DNA from: Agapetus fuscipes
Taxonomy: Eukaryota > Arthropoda > Insecta > Trichoptera > Glossosomatidae
Assembly (NCBI GenBank): GCA_951799405.1
Contig: OX637339.1
Location: forward strand, 8,556,001 to 8,620,000
Length of the DNA: 64,000 bases
Direction: 5' to 3'
The notes below the pieces were generated by a model. It did not search any database and was not told the origin of the DNA. It worked only from the letters and a program-made list of their open reading frames with translations. The translations under genes were made by a program, and so were the position numbers. Shown piece after piece: positions 22,436 through 34,700 of the stretch. Each line of letters starts with the position of its first letter. Position 1 is the stretch's first letter.

Positions 22436-23184
22436 TGGAATTCAAAAATGGTGTCGTTCTTCATTTCTCTGTAACAAATAGGAGTAAAAAAAAGAGTACA
22501 AAATAAAATGATAATTACTTGTAAGATATTGCCAAGTGCTATTAGAAGATATCGCAAGCTTAATCATAAAGAGCAATAACTCAAAAATTGGGAAAATCGA
22601 GATTTTGTAATAAAACGCAAGAACAATGCGAGAAGAATAGGTAGAATGCGACAGCCGTTCAATTTGGACGAATATGACCAAGTTAAAACATTGGTCGCCT
22701 TTTTCATCCCATACAAGTTGTACTGGGTACTGAGTTGTTTGAGAGCCTCAAAAGTGATACGCGATAGGATCAAATTCTCGTACTCAAAGTGGTTCCTAGT
22801 TTGAACAAAATAATCAAAGTGGTCTTGTGTGGGAAAATGGTTTAGAATCACTGGCAAAAAGGAACTTGATAACCATTGTAAATAATAAGATGAGCTATTT
22901 TGTAAGCATTGTTTTTGAGTGAATCACTGTAAGAGTCCTCTGCAAGCTTGGTCATCTTAAGTCTTAAGCAGGACAATTGCTGTGAGGCTGGATGGACCGA
23001 TCTTTAGTGAAGACCAATGTGTTTTTCAACCTGGGAAAGAGCATATTGAATTATTTTTTTGTACGCTGGTAATTTAAACCAACTACCTTCTCATTACTAA
23101 ACGGAAGCGAGTATAAATCCTTGATAGAAACAAATGTATATTTCAACCCAGCGAAAAGCATGTTTGAAATTTATTGTGGTACTC

Positions 23185-23250
23185 TGCTGGGAATCGAACC
23201 CACTACCTTGAGTAGGAAGCATTAACCACAAGGTTATGTACCAGTCCAAT
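23185..23250 (-). mobile_element. tRNA-like SINE head fragment
   Basis: The minus strand shows the B-box-like GGGTTCGATTCCC downstream of GGTTAATGCTTCC. It cannot form a full tRNA cloverleaf with its flanks and is best read as the head of a B-type SINE. Confidence 0.5.
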
Positions 23251-23404
23251 ATAGATAGATGTCGTTGCCAAAATTTGGTATCCTTGTTTACCAAACCTTT
23301 ATCAGTTTTATATGAATAAAAGTATTTTAATCAACTAAAGCTCTCCTCTGACCTGTATCTTTTGAAGGGAATTTTACTTGTTATGATGCTAGTGGCTTAC
23401 ACAT

Positions 23405-23881
23405 AGAAATGGCCTGTAATCCTTACGCCAACCACTCAGTTGAAGTGGGGGTCTCCCAGCTCCTGAGAGCACTGGCTCTCATTTCTTGTAAAGGCTGTGT
23501 TCACCTTGCCGGTATTTATTTTGAATTTGAAATAAACACCAAACCGGGAAACCATTTCTGACACCCTCTGTGGGGTTGAACCCTTGCTCTCAGCATGGAA
23601 TGCAAGCATTCTACCAACTGAGCTTGAGCTATCTACCGGACTTTTTACGAGCTTGGTTGTCGCTACAAAACGCCAATTCTCAAGCAAAACCAAAACCCAG
23701 TTACTGTAAGGCTCGAGGGACCTTTGGTGACCGGTTGTTGGTAAAGGTTTATGAATCTTTCAATCCAGCAAAGAACATATTTGAAAATATAAATGGTATA
23801 TTTTGTGTGCTCCACCGGGATTTGAACCCTCGACCTTCCATTTACGAATCAGAAGCTCTACGACTACACTATGGACTGGTC
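23405..23881 (-). mobile_element. Dimeric SINE (B+A)
   Basis: On the minus strand a B head (with a GGTTCAAATCC-type B box near 23825) and body run directly into an A head (GGTAGAATGCTTGCATTCC) and body. The junction is at about 23650. The order and junction are the same as at 10991-12507, 55023-55522 and 59596-59882. Confidence 0.85.
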
Positions 23882-24139
23882 ACGTTAAATGTAGAATTTA
23901 AATTATCCTCTAATGTTTTGCCGTGAAGTGAAAAACCACAAATTTTGCCACAACAAAAGTCTTTTAGGGGGAGTGTGAAATGTCCTAACAAAAATATTGG
24001 TCAGTCGTCACCTTTAAATCTGTTTTTAGTAATGTAAGATTCATATTGTATTTTTTCTCCAACTGTTTTTTTTTATTTTCTTTATTGCTGGCTGAAGGCT
24101 AAACAATTAAGTTGTTTGGTTTTTTAATTATGTTGTGAA

Positions 24140-24265
24140 TATAGTGTGCGTGTGGAAAGAGATGACTGTTGAGGGAATGAAAGAAGTGTGCGAGGACAGA
24201 GCTAAGTGGATGTGTTGGTCACACCTAGCGGAATGACTGCACAGTCACAGTCACTGCATGAATCT
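24140..24265 (+). mobile_element. RTE-like LINE 3' tail, diverged
   Basis: The phrase CACACCTAGCGGAATGACTGC followed by CAGTCACAGTCACTG parallels the CACCCCTAGCGGAATGGCGAC end of the RTE at 51222-53256, but with a different tail repeat. It probably belongs to a related subfamily. Another relative lies at 55525-55625. Confidence 0.55.
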
Positions 24266-24272
24266 CCCATTA

Positions 24273-24386
24273 ATGTTTATGTTAATTTAGGATGGTGAAT
24301 AAAATTTTCATTTTGTGTAAAGGTCCAAAGTGTTTATGTTAATTTAGGATGGTGAATAAAATTTTCATTTTGTGTAAAGGTCCAAA
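24273..24386 (+). repeat. 56-bp tandem duplication
   Basis: The unit starting GTTTATGTTAATTTAGGATG and ending GTAAAGGTCCAAAG is present twice in immediate succession with no visible differences. The second copy abuts the B-type SINE body. Confidence 0.9.
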
Positions 24387-24534
24387 GGTCCATCCAGCCT
24401 TACAGCAACTGGGTCTTGCTTGAGTATTGGCGCTTTGTAGCGAGGACCAAGCTCCTACACCTCTGCGGCACTACAACAAGTGTCATAGACCCCTAGAGTC
24501 TCTAGAATCTAGGGAGTCTCCCGCACAGGATTTC
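24387..24534 (+). mobile_element. SINE family B body with alternative 3' module H
   Basis: The B body (CCAGCCTTACAGCAACTGGG, TTGCTTGAGTATTGGCGC) is followed not by an A SINE but by a different block (CCTCTGCGGCACTACAAC through AGGGAGTCTCCCGCACAGG). The same B+H combination occurs inverted at 34915-35213. Confidence 0.75.
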
Positions 24535-24538
24535 TTAA

Positions 24539-24841
24539 CACGTTCGCGGACACACAAAATGTGAAGTAGGCTAGAAAAAACACACTTATTTCATCATCTC
24601 AAATTGTATTTTTATTATAAATTTTTTATTTATTTTATTTTTTTGACATCCAGGGACGCAACGGCTATTGCCGTGTTCTTTGGATTTCTGTAGGGACGCA
24701 CGAATGCTACATGTATGCAAGTTCTAACAGAAATAGCCGTTTCGTCCCTAGTAATAACATTTTATTACGATGGCTATTACTGTTTCGTCAAGTCCTAGAC
24801 AAGCTCATAGAGCGGCTATAGCCGTTTCGTCCGCGAACGTG
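24539..24841. mobile_element. TTAA-flanked MITE (piggyBac-like)
   Basis: The terminal inverted repeats CACGTTCGCGGAC and GTCCGCGAACGTG match exactly, flanked by TTAA at 24535-24538 and 24842-24845. The 303-bp interior has repeats around GGCTAT..CCGTTTCGTC and no ORF. The following 1.1 kb (24846-25926) is AT-rich and featureless to me. Confidence 0.85.
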
Positions 24842-25926
24842 TTAAAAAAAATATATATAAATATATATATTACTTAAGAAGCCCTCAGTAAACTTTGGTA
24901 AATAAATGAAATATTCAAAGGAGATTCTGACTTTCTGACTCTTCTACTGATGATATTAGCATGTTTTCTAATGCTGGCTATTGACTCTATTGTCTACTGG
25001 AGAGGCTTACCTGGGCAGGCAATAGAAGCAAGCTCGGAAACCAATACTTTAAAGAGACACTGTACTCAAAAAATTCTCCAGTAGACTGTAGCATATGTAT
25101 GGCTCGCATAAAGTATGTCTTGTACTTATTATTCTTATTTTTTTTCATTTTCAAAAATTGTTAACTCGCTCTATGAAGCAACCTGGGAAGCCAGGCAAAA
25201 ACTTCAATTCAAAAACTTTGATCAAAAATTAAATTAGGCTGATTTATTTGGTGAGCGCTGTTTTTTGTGTGTATCACACCTCAAGAGCCCTCTAATGATG
25301 TGTCGCAATATAGTCAAAGTCGGATACAGCAAGCACAAAGGGATTGATCAATTTTTCTCTTGTAACCTTTACTGTAAAACTATTATTTTACAAGTAAGAC
25401 ATCTCCTTGACTTATTAATCAATTATAAAATTTACATTGTAAAATTAAGTTCCATGTTGTCTTATTATTTTGTTTTGGAGTCTTTTTTTTCTTCATATAT
25501 AAGTACAATTATTTCAAATTCAAAGACTGAATAGACAGTATGGTAATGTATTGTAATAAAATAAAATAAATAAAATATGGTTAATAGAATGTTGTTTTAT
25601 TTTTAATATTTGCACATTGTCCAACCTACTCATACAAAAATATTTGTTGAAAAGAGGTTAGTATTTTTTTTAGTAGAATCTAATTAAGGCAGCTCTTACT
25701 CTGTAGATGTTAGATTAAAAATGTATGGAATTTCCCATACAGGCACATGCGTCTAATAGTTAGACAGTATATGGTAAAAAAACCATTTGAGCTTGATATT
25801 CAGACTTAAAATTCTAAGTTTAAGTTTGATTGGAGCCATCGTTAGCGGTTCAGTCAATTTCATGAGTTATTTTAAAGGAATGGGAGAAAATATTCATCCT
25901 GAAATGTATTTGCGGTTTGCCTATAC

Positions 25927-26793
25927 CAGAGGTGCCCATAAAGTCGATCGCGGGAGGTTTTAAGGTCGATTGCCGACAATAGCTAAAAATTTCAGTGATC
26001 GACCTTATTAAAACTAGTTTTTTGCAAAAGAAAAAAGCGACATACAGAATTATGAAAAAGAAGTGACAAAAATTCTCCACGAATTTGAAGATGTTAATAA
26101 AATTGAGAATATTTTGTCATTCATGTCATACCCATTTAACTGCATGAACATACAAGAAATCTCTTCTAGCTAGTACAGCACTTGAAGATGAAATGTTGAA
26201 GCTTATTTCGGATATCAACTTAAAAGCTAGAGCTGGCGACAGTAATCCTTACTGGTCATCTATACCCGAAATGAAATATCCGTTGATAAAGCAAATAGCA
26301 CTGCAAACAACTGCTTTTTTGCATCAACATATCTGTGCGAGTTTGCATTTTCTCATATGAAAGTAATCAAATCAAAATATTGTACTCGTCTCACAAATGA
26401 CCACCTGACAGCCTGATTGCGCTGAGAATATCCCTAACTATGAACATTTTGTGGAGGACCACCAATGTCATGCTTCGACATCAGCATCAAGATATTGTTT
26501 ATATTGTACTCATTGATCTAAATATATTATTTATATCGATGATTGTACCAGTATTATTTTAATCTCTTTTGTACCTAGTATTAGAGATTACAAATTTAAT
26601 GCAGATTTGACATTTTGCACTCAATGTAGTTTTACATACAAAAAAAAATTCTAAGTAAATATTTATACATTATTCTACTTTTTTATATATATGATGAGTT
26701 ATATTTTGTGGGATAAACAGTTAAAATGTCGATCTCCCATTCATAAATTTTTGCTAGGTCGATTTCTTCAAGAAAAAGTATGGGCATCCCCTG
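25927..26793 (+). mobile_element. hAT transposon remnant
   Basis: The ends CAGAGGTGCCCATA and TATGGGCATCCCCTG are inverted repeats, flanked by GCCTATAC (25919-25926) and GCCCATAC (26794-26801), an 8-bp target duplication with one mismatch. The interior encodes the end of a hAT transposase. At 867 bp, most of the transposase gene is deleted. Confidence 0.85.
26165..26425 (+). pseudogene. hAT transposase C-terminal dimerisation domain
   Basis: One frame reads ALEDEMLKLISDINLKARAG and then YWSSIPEMKYPLIKQIALQT. After a frameshift the match continues FASTYLCEFAFSHMKVIKSK and TRLTNDHLTA, ending in a stop. The pattern YPLxKxxA...STYxCExxFSxMKxIKSKxRxRLTxxHL is the conserved hAT C-terminal domain, closest in my recollection to the ZBED5/GTF2IRD2-like group. 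Frameshift and stop show it is inactive. Confidence 0.85.
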
Positions 26794-26924
26794 GCCCATA
26801 CCCTATATGCATGCGTCTGCCAATTAGATACAACTCTGAAGTAAATGATCTGTACCAAGACATTTTTGTAGTCGGGTTAAAAAAGAATTGGATGACTGCT
26901 TAGGCTGAGTCATATACAGTGAAT

Positions 26925-27485
26925 GGACCATCAGAACCTGGAGAAGTAACGATAGATCCAGAGGGACGAAGGACAGTGGGTAAACCCAGATAAGGATGGT
27001 TGGACATAGTGGGGGCAGACTTTTAGGGTAGGACTGTAGGAGTATCTATCTATACTCTAAGTTGCAAGGTTATATTCATTCAAAGCTCTCAGATGTATGC
27101 CCACAAACAAACACGTGTAGTTCGCGCTTACAAATGCTGATTGTGTACTTACAAATAAAATCCAAACCTCAAATGAACATAAGCCCTGCAACTCTTGCCG
27201 ACATTCCCTGAAACAGGGGTGACATTGGCAAAGTGAACCATTTTTTACAGTATGGGTGGTCAGCCTCATACCAACCTATAAGTCAAGGAATACGAGTAAT
27301 AAATAACATTTAAGTATAAGAAAACAACAAAACCTTAAAAATAAATCTATACAAAAAAAGTAAAAAATGTCTTATGCAAAAAATGTAGCAAGAGTATGAT
27401 GAGTATGGTTTTGGATAAAGAAGATGTTAGTCAGACAATGCTGTCTGGTTGACCAAGGAGGCTAAGACCCACCCAGGGTTTCTCA
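26925..27485 (+). mobile_element. RTE-like LINE tail pieces around a repeat C copy
   Basis: Bases 26925-27030 (GAGGGACGAAGGACAGTGGG, AAGGATGGTTGGACATAG) and 27435-27485 (GGAGGCTAAGACCCACCC) resemble consecutive parts of the tail at 4436-4635. They are separated by an antisense repeat C copy at about 27055-27296 and about 140 bp of AT-rich sequence. The match is loose. Confidence 0.5.
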
Positions 27486-27572
27486 AGGAAGGGGCTTTAT
27501 CTTATCGAGTGCCTATGTTACTTTCACTTTCCTTTTTCAAATGTGACTTACAACACTCCTTCTTTCTCTAAA

Positions 27573-29224
27573 GGCTGGTTCGCACAAGGCCACTGATTTA
27601 GTCAAGTAACGAGTAATTTAGTAGTGGGCGGGGCGCTACTCGCCCGTGAAGCGTTCGCATTACGGTCCAGTACAGTACACAAGTGCGAAGTTGGCTGCAG
27701 AAAGCCCTTTCTATAATGGCGGAAAATTTGAATTGGCTGCAGTTTGAAAATATTAATTGAGTATTAAAATCATGTTATTATAAAGCCCTTTAAATTGGCT
27801 ATGGTTTGGTAATATTAACTGATGTATGCCCGGACACCTAGCTAGGAGCCTGTTTAGCAAACAACTTCGAAACTCGACTTTTGTAAATTCGAAATGTATT
27901 TTATGGTTTATAAAATAATATACACATTTTAAATAAAAACAACACATGACTATTTGATGTTTATAATAATATCTACCATTTACGCTGCAAACATTATTTT
28001 TTAATTGAATTTTTATCTTTTCAATGATGTGTACAAAGTATATTTTGTATGCACACACTATAATACGGCTCTAGTCTGCAGCTGCATTCAGATGCATTTC
28101 TCTGTTGCGTTTTTCGTTGTTGACAATTAACATCAATATTCAACATGTAAAATCGGCATTTTCAAATACACGGCGGTCACCAATCAATTATCAAGTTAAA
28201 GAAGAAACATGGTTCAACTTTTCAGAGGCTGACCGCGAGAAACTTGTTCAATCCTGCTACATACGCCTCTCACGTCTGTCACAGATATACCAGCTGATGG
28301 CTTACAGTGGCATAAAATTGTAATGCCTCTAATTAGTTATCCCCGTGTGTCACTGAATTGTTTCTGTACAAAACAATAAGTAACAATCCATCTGAAGGAT
28401 ATCATAAGGCCTGTGATATGACAAATTTATGGTAGGTACCTATAAACATCGATCAATGTAAAAGATCGATGTTTTTAAATACGTAATAAATTCATGGACG
28501 ATAATAGTTATTTCCACAACATCTTTACCAAAACTATATTTGTACAGCTCTATTGTCAGCAAGGAGCTACATGATTGTATTTTTGACAGCTGATATCCGC
28601 ACCAAAAATCGATGTCATACTATTCTTATCGAAAAAAAATTACCTTTCTCAAAACTTTTTGGACGTAGATAAGTCCTAGCAACTTCTATATTCTCAAGAG
28701 TTTCTAAAAAACCAAGGATATCGGTGTGCATATCCACTTATTTACAGTTTAAACATGACATAACCTCACTGACAGGTCGCTAAGTTTAGGGAGCGGAACA
28801 TCGGGCTCGCAAATATAAGAAGTTCTTAAGTACTTAAATATTTTTAAACAGCACTTTATCTTTAAATATTCTTGCTGAAAACGGGCATTATCTTTTCAAA
28901 CTGCAGCCAATTTAAATTGCCGCCATTCTTGCATTTCCGTTTCCCCGCCAAGAGTGAGCGGCCAATGGCGCGGCCGCTAATAAACTCGACTCAGACTCGG
29001 GCTTTTCCGTGGCTCTTCGGACTCGGACTTTTCCGTGGCTTCTCGGCAACACTCGCCCACGGACGGTGGGCGGGGCCGCTACTTGCCCGAAAAAATAGAA
29101 TGAAATGGATCGGCTTGACTAAACCATTGACTTAACTACTGGACTAAATTGTTGGGGTTCGCACACGTTTAGCCACTAAATTACTCGTTACTTGGCTAAA
29201 TTACTCGCCTTGTCCGAACCAGCC
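27573..29224 (+). mobile_element. TIR element F, long form, copy 1
   Basis: Inverted ends GGCTGGTTCGCACAAGG and CCTTGTCCGAACCAGCC enclose 1.65 kb. The outer parts match the short MITE at 14624-14948. The interior has no recognised transposase; a 72-residue plus-strand ORF at 28105-28323 (EADREKLVQSCYIRLSRL) is also in copy 2 with an indel near its 3' end and may be a decayed coding remnant. A near-identical copy follows after five bases. Confidence 0.85.
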
Positions 29225-29229
29225 TTAAA

Positions 29230-30870
29230 GGCTAGTTCGCACGAGGCCACTGATTTAGTCAAGTAGCGAGTAATTTAGTAGTGGGCGGGGCGCTACTCGC
29301 CCGTGAAGCGTTCGCATTACGGTCCAGTACAGTACACAAGTGCGAAGTTGGCTGCAGAAAGCCCTTTCTATAATGGCGGAAAATTTGAATTGGCTGCAGT
29401 TTGAAAATATTAATTGAGTATTAAAATCATGTTATTATAAAGCCCTTTAAATTGGCTATGGTTTGGTAATATTAACTGATTTATGCCCGGCCACCTAGCT
29501 AGGAGCCTGTTTAGCAAACAACTTCGAAACTCGACTTTTGTAAATTCGAAATGTATTTTATGGTTTATAAAATAATATACACATTTTAAATAAAAACAAC
29601 ACATGACTATTTGATGTTTATAATAATATCTACCATTTACGCTGCAAACATTATTTTTTAATTGAATTTTTATCTTTTCAATGATGTGTACAAAGTATAT
29701 TTTGTATGCACACACTATAATACGGCTCGTAGTCTGCAGCTGCATTCAGATGCATTTCTCTGTTGCGTTTTTCGTTGTTGACAATTAACATCAATATTCG
29801 ACATGTAAAATCGGCATTTTCAAATACACGGCGGTCACCAATCAATTATCAAGTTAAAGAAGAAACATGGTTCAACTTTTCAGAGGCTGACCGCGAGAAA
29901 CTTGTTCAATCCTGCTACATACGCCTCTCACGTCTGTCACAGATACCAGCTGATGGCTTACAGTGGCATAAAATTGTAATGCCTCTAATTAGTTATCCCC
30001 GTGTGTCACTGAATTGTTTCTGTACAAAACAACAAGTAACAATCCATCTGAAGGATATCAGATATGACAAATTTATGGTAGGTACCTATAAACATCGATC
30101 AATGTAAACGATCGATGTTTTTAAATACGTAATAAATTCATGGACGATAATAGTTATTTCCACAACATCTTTACCAAAACTATATTTGTACAGCTCTATT
30201 GTCAGCAAGGAGCTACATGATTGTATTTTTGACAGCTGATATCCGCACCAAAAATCGATGTCATACTATTCTTATCGAAAAAAAATTACCTTTCTCAAAA
30301 CTTTTTGGACGTAGATAAGTCCTAGCAACTTCTATATTCTCAAGAGTTTCTAAAAAACCAAGGATATCGGTGTGCATATCCACTTATTTACAGTTTAAAC
30401 ATGACATAACCTCACTGACAGGTCGCTAAGTTTAGGGAGCGGAACATCGGGCTCGCAAATATAAGAAGTTCTTAAGTACTTAAATATTTTTAAACAGCAC
30501 TTTATCTTTAAATATTCTTGCTGAAAACGGGCATTATCTTTTCAAACTGCAGCCAATTTAAATTGCCGCCATTCTTGCATTTCCGTTTCCCCGCCAAGAG
30601 TGAGCGGCCAATGGCGCGGCCGCTAATAAACTCGACTCGGACTCGGGCTTTTCCGTGGCTCTTCGGACTCGGACTTTTCCGTGGCTTCTCGGCAACACTC
30701 GCCCACGGACGGTGGGCGGGGCCGCTACTTGCCCGAAAAAATAGAATGAAATGGATCGGCTTGACTAAACCATTGACTTAACTACTGGACTAAATTGTTG
30801 GGGTTCGCACACGTTTAGCCACTAAATTACTCGTTACTTGACTAAATTACTCGCCTTGTCCGAACCAGCC
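29230..30870 (+). mobile_element. TIR element F, long form, copy 2
   Basis: Head-to-tail repeat of 27573-29224 with a period of 1657 bp. I count only about ten differences, including a 2-bp and an approximately 10-bp indel near 28286 and 28407 of copy 1. TTAAA separates the copies. The indel lengthens the short ORF here to 114 residues (29763-30107), which argues that the frame is not under strong constraint. Confidence 0.85.
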
Positions 30871-31776
30871 TTTAAGGTCTGGCAACACCTACTATTTGGA
30901 TTTCTTTTTGAACCATGATGTCTTGTTTCTCTTTCTCCAAATGCTTCTTTTTTATTATATATGTACCTAAGCATAATAATTATTATCACTGAAACTCATG
31001 AGGCGAGAGGGTACATATTTGCATTAAAATTCACAAAGGTAAATGACTCCTCCAAGACGTGACAAAAATATCATTAATAAATTAAATAGGTAGCAGCATG
31101 GAGGTAACATGATACATGAACGCCAAAAACATACCATTTCGTCATTTTGTAGTTTTCCTGCAAATGAAATATTAGTAAGTTATTACTTTATTTTTCACAG
31201 GTAGGTAAACATTTTTTGTCCTTTTTTAACAACCCCGCGTAGGCCAGTGATGTATAAAAGGTAATTAAAATTGTAAGTAATCTTATCAGGTACCTAGATA
31301 ACGTAATTAACCTTTATAAGTACTTGATACAAAATATTAATATTTATTATACTTAATGCATTTTTGATTTGTTATTTCTGATTAGTTTTATTTAATACTT
31401 TGCTAGATCACTGATACAAAATGTAGGTAGGTAGGTACCAACGTATCTTTGTTATGTTAGTAAATTTGTATTATTGTTTACACAAGTAAGTACTTTGATA
31501 TTATGATAAGACCACGTAATGCATTTAGGAAGTTAAACCGTGGTCGTCTGGACTCAGGATCATAATTCGTTCATAATATCATTTAATTCATTCAAAACCG
31601 GCCTCTGGCTGTGATAGGATGAATACTGTCAATTGAATTTAGTCGCGCTGGCGCTGTAAGAAAACCTTAGAAACACGTGTAATGTTTAAACCGGTTTTAT
31701 CCCTTCATTTGAAATAAAATTTAAGTATTTATTAAATTGACATTCTCAACTTTTGGCGATAGTGTACGATTTCACA
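30871..31776. other. Upstream flank of Mtp
   Basis: AT-rich, without ORFs of note. It contains short TAGG simple repeats (for example GTAGGTAGGTAGGTACC near 31423). The Mtp promoter should lie here or just upstream of 31777, but I cannot point to a convincing TATA box or initiator. Confidence 0.4.
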
Positions 31777-34700
31777 ATGAAAATATTTATAAAAAAATCA
31801 TATGTGTATTTTGTTTGCTATTTATTTTGGATCCAATGTGGTAAGTATATTTTTTAAATATTGTCATCAAGACTATTTTGATCATCAATCATCAATTCGA
31901 TTCGACATCAGTTGTGTAGCTTGTAAATTATTAAAAATGTAGGACTTTCGTCATCACTAATTATTTCCATAAATGCATTTAATAGATTTCAATACACATG
32001 CAATAAATTTGCTTGATTGTGTATTAATATGTGTGTAGACTCTTTGAAAAGTAAAATATTTCTTTGAAATTTAGGTAAAACACATAGGTAGGTAGGTAGA
32101 TATATTAATTTTACAACGAGATTGTAGGTAGGTATTACACTTTCAGAGAAAACTTTGTGACAAAGAAAAAACAAACAAGTAAAAATTGGTTTAAATTTTA
32201 TTTCTTGCAACCCTTAAAATGTTTCATCAAAGTATCATATTTAGCGAATATTTTGCTTAATTGCTTTAGAAAAGAGTTAAAATAAATGGCCTATGAAGTA
32301 TGAACTGATTTTTTAAGCATTTTATGCCTTTTACATTTTAAAACATAACAGTACAAAATTCATTTCAAGGTACCGCAACTTCATATAACTACAATATAGG
32401 TACATTGTGAAAACTATTAATTTTATTTATATTGGAAACGATAACTTTTGACCCCAAAGTATTTATGGCTTACTGATTAAACTAAAATAACTCGCACTTA
32501 ATTGGATTAGATATTATTAGGAAAAAGAGATGTTGAAAGGAAAGATGCACTTTATTTTATTTTATAAGGTTTGCACTTGAATTGGACATTGAATTGCACT
32601 TGAATGGGAAAAAATGTGACGTCATATGGCCGGGTTGTTAGGGAAAAGACAAATGGATATTTTTTTAATGTTTCCTAAGGACGCGTAGTCTCATGCAAGT
32701 GTGACGTTTGCCCGCCCAAAAAAATGTAAAAAATTGTAATTTGTGCTGAGGCCATTGTTATAAAGATATTTTTGTTCATGGGTACTTATTTAGCTCATAC
32801 CATTTTTCCATACACATATTATGAAATGATTAAAAAATAAATCATTTTCATAGTTCGTATTTCATAATAAATGCTTTGGTTTTTGTAGGTCATTTTTGTT
32901 TGATGGCACCGGGTGAGTTTTATTGTTAAAACGGCTTTTTTTTATCTGCATGACAAATCTAAAATATTGTATTGTGTTTATAAAAAATGGTATTGTTTGC
33001 ATTATATTTTACGTGGAATTCAAAACGTCTGTGTTGAAATGCATGCAAATGACTTTTATATTTTATTTACAATGCATGATTATGATATTTAGCAATTAAG
33101 TATAAGTGCTTAATTTCACAATGATTTACGTATTACGATAAAATAAAAAACATTACAGTTTTACAAAATTACCTTTTATAAAAGTTACCACTCTCAAAAT
33201 AAATACGTACCAAAAAGAATCTTACACATCCCTAGCGCTGTCAAAAGTTTATTCAAACTCGCAGACTCAAACTTCGAAGTTCACAAAATCGCAGTCGTCG
33301 GTACAAATTTAACAATGAGAAAACTTCGTTTTTCTTTATAAAAACTCAAAAACAAGCTATGAGAGTGAACTGTACCTAGTTTGTGTATATTTATTTTGAA
33401 ATATTAGAGTTTCCATTTTTTAATTGTCAGCTATGGAGTGTTATAAAGTTTTAGTGATGTATAAGATATTTTTTTTGATGTCTTGTTGTCACGGGTTTTC
33501 TTTGGTTTCGTCTGCAGCTTCAGGAGGCGCCGGGCACACCGGCTTCTTGGTTGGAAAGCCTTCCAGGGTATATTCCCTGGAAAGTTCTGTCCTTCTAAAT
33601 GACGTTGACACTGGTGGAAAAGCCATTGGATACATGATAACAGGAACTGTTCATGTTGGAGCCATTTGGGACAATGAGGCTGGAGAGAAAATACTTAAAA
33701 TGAAGGTAAATTTTATACAGTTACTCTGATACTTTTCTACAAGGCTGTGGCTAGAGCCTTTGCAGAGCTACTTCCATTTATTTCTCTCCCCGTTAAGTAA
33801 ACTAATGTTTTTTAACTCTGCAGTCATCTAGAGATATCGGCCTAGAAAATTTTGAAAACTAGATCGGTCTCAATTGATAATGTACTTTTAAAATACCTGT
33901 CTCTGACTTTTGAGGTAAATAAGATTGTAAACTGCATTCATCACTACTTACACATTAAATTTCTAAAATAAAATAATGATTTCAGTTGGACTCTCCCAGG
34001 CTCCACATCAAGTCCAGCAAGTCTCCTTCTTCCTCTGGCTTCGTGGAGCACTCTTCGCCCTTGGACAGCATGCAAGGGGCCCCAGTGTACTTGCTGTGGA
34101 GACAGGGTGGCATACAGAGCATATACATGGATGAGAAGACGCCTGTCGGGCTAGCAAACCTCAACAAAGGCATCGCTAGCTTGCTACAGGTTGCTAAACA
34201 TATTTTTAACATTATTATTTGACAGGTGGACAGCTCAGCTCCATGCCAAAAGGCTAGGGTTCGATCCCCACCAAAGATGTAATAAATGATTATGCGTTTT
34301 GTTGTGAATTTCAAACCTGAAATCAAAATACCAGCTATATTTGCTCCGCCTTCACAAGAAATAAGAGCTGGCCTCGTCGAAAGCTGGGAAACCTCCACTT
34401 GGTGTAAGGCCGGCCCCATTACCTGTTGAAATAAATAGGTTCCGCATACCACATGCGACCCCTTTAGGGACAATGCGGTAAGAAGTTTTGCCATACCTAT
34501 ACTAGTTATTTTGTTTATAATGAAATCACCCTTTGAACATCTTTGTTCTCTTTCTAACTGAGGATGATCTGTGGTTAAGTAGGATGAAACGGATCTAGTC
34601 CACAAATATAAGTGTTTGTTAAAATTGTTTTTGGGACAATGCTGCGCTTACCTAGCTGGTCATTTATTCTACAGTGGAAGTTTCTGCTACTCTGTATGTT

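Noticed and set aside
28105..30107. Shared ORF in the tandem TIR elements as a new gene
   Set aside because: The two copies differ by frame-changing indels and no protein family is recognisable; at best a decayed remnant.
33982..34605. 207-codon minus-strand ORF
   Set aside because: It is antisense to a well-supported Mtp exon and a SINE A; no family features.
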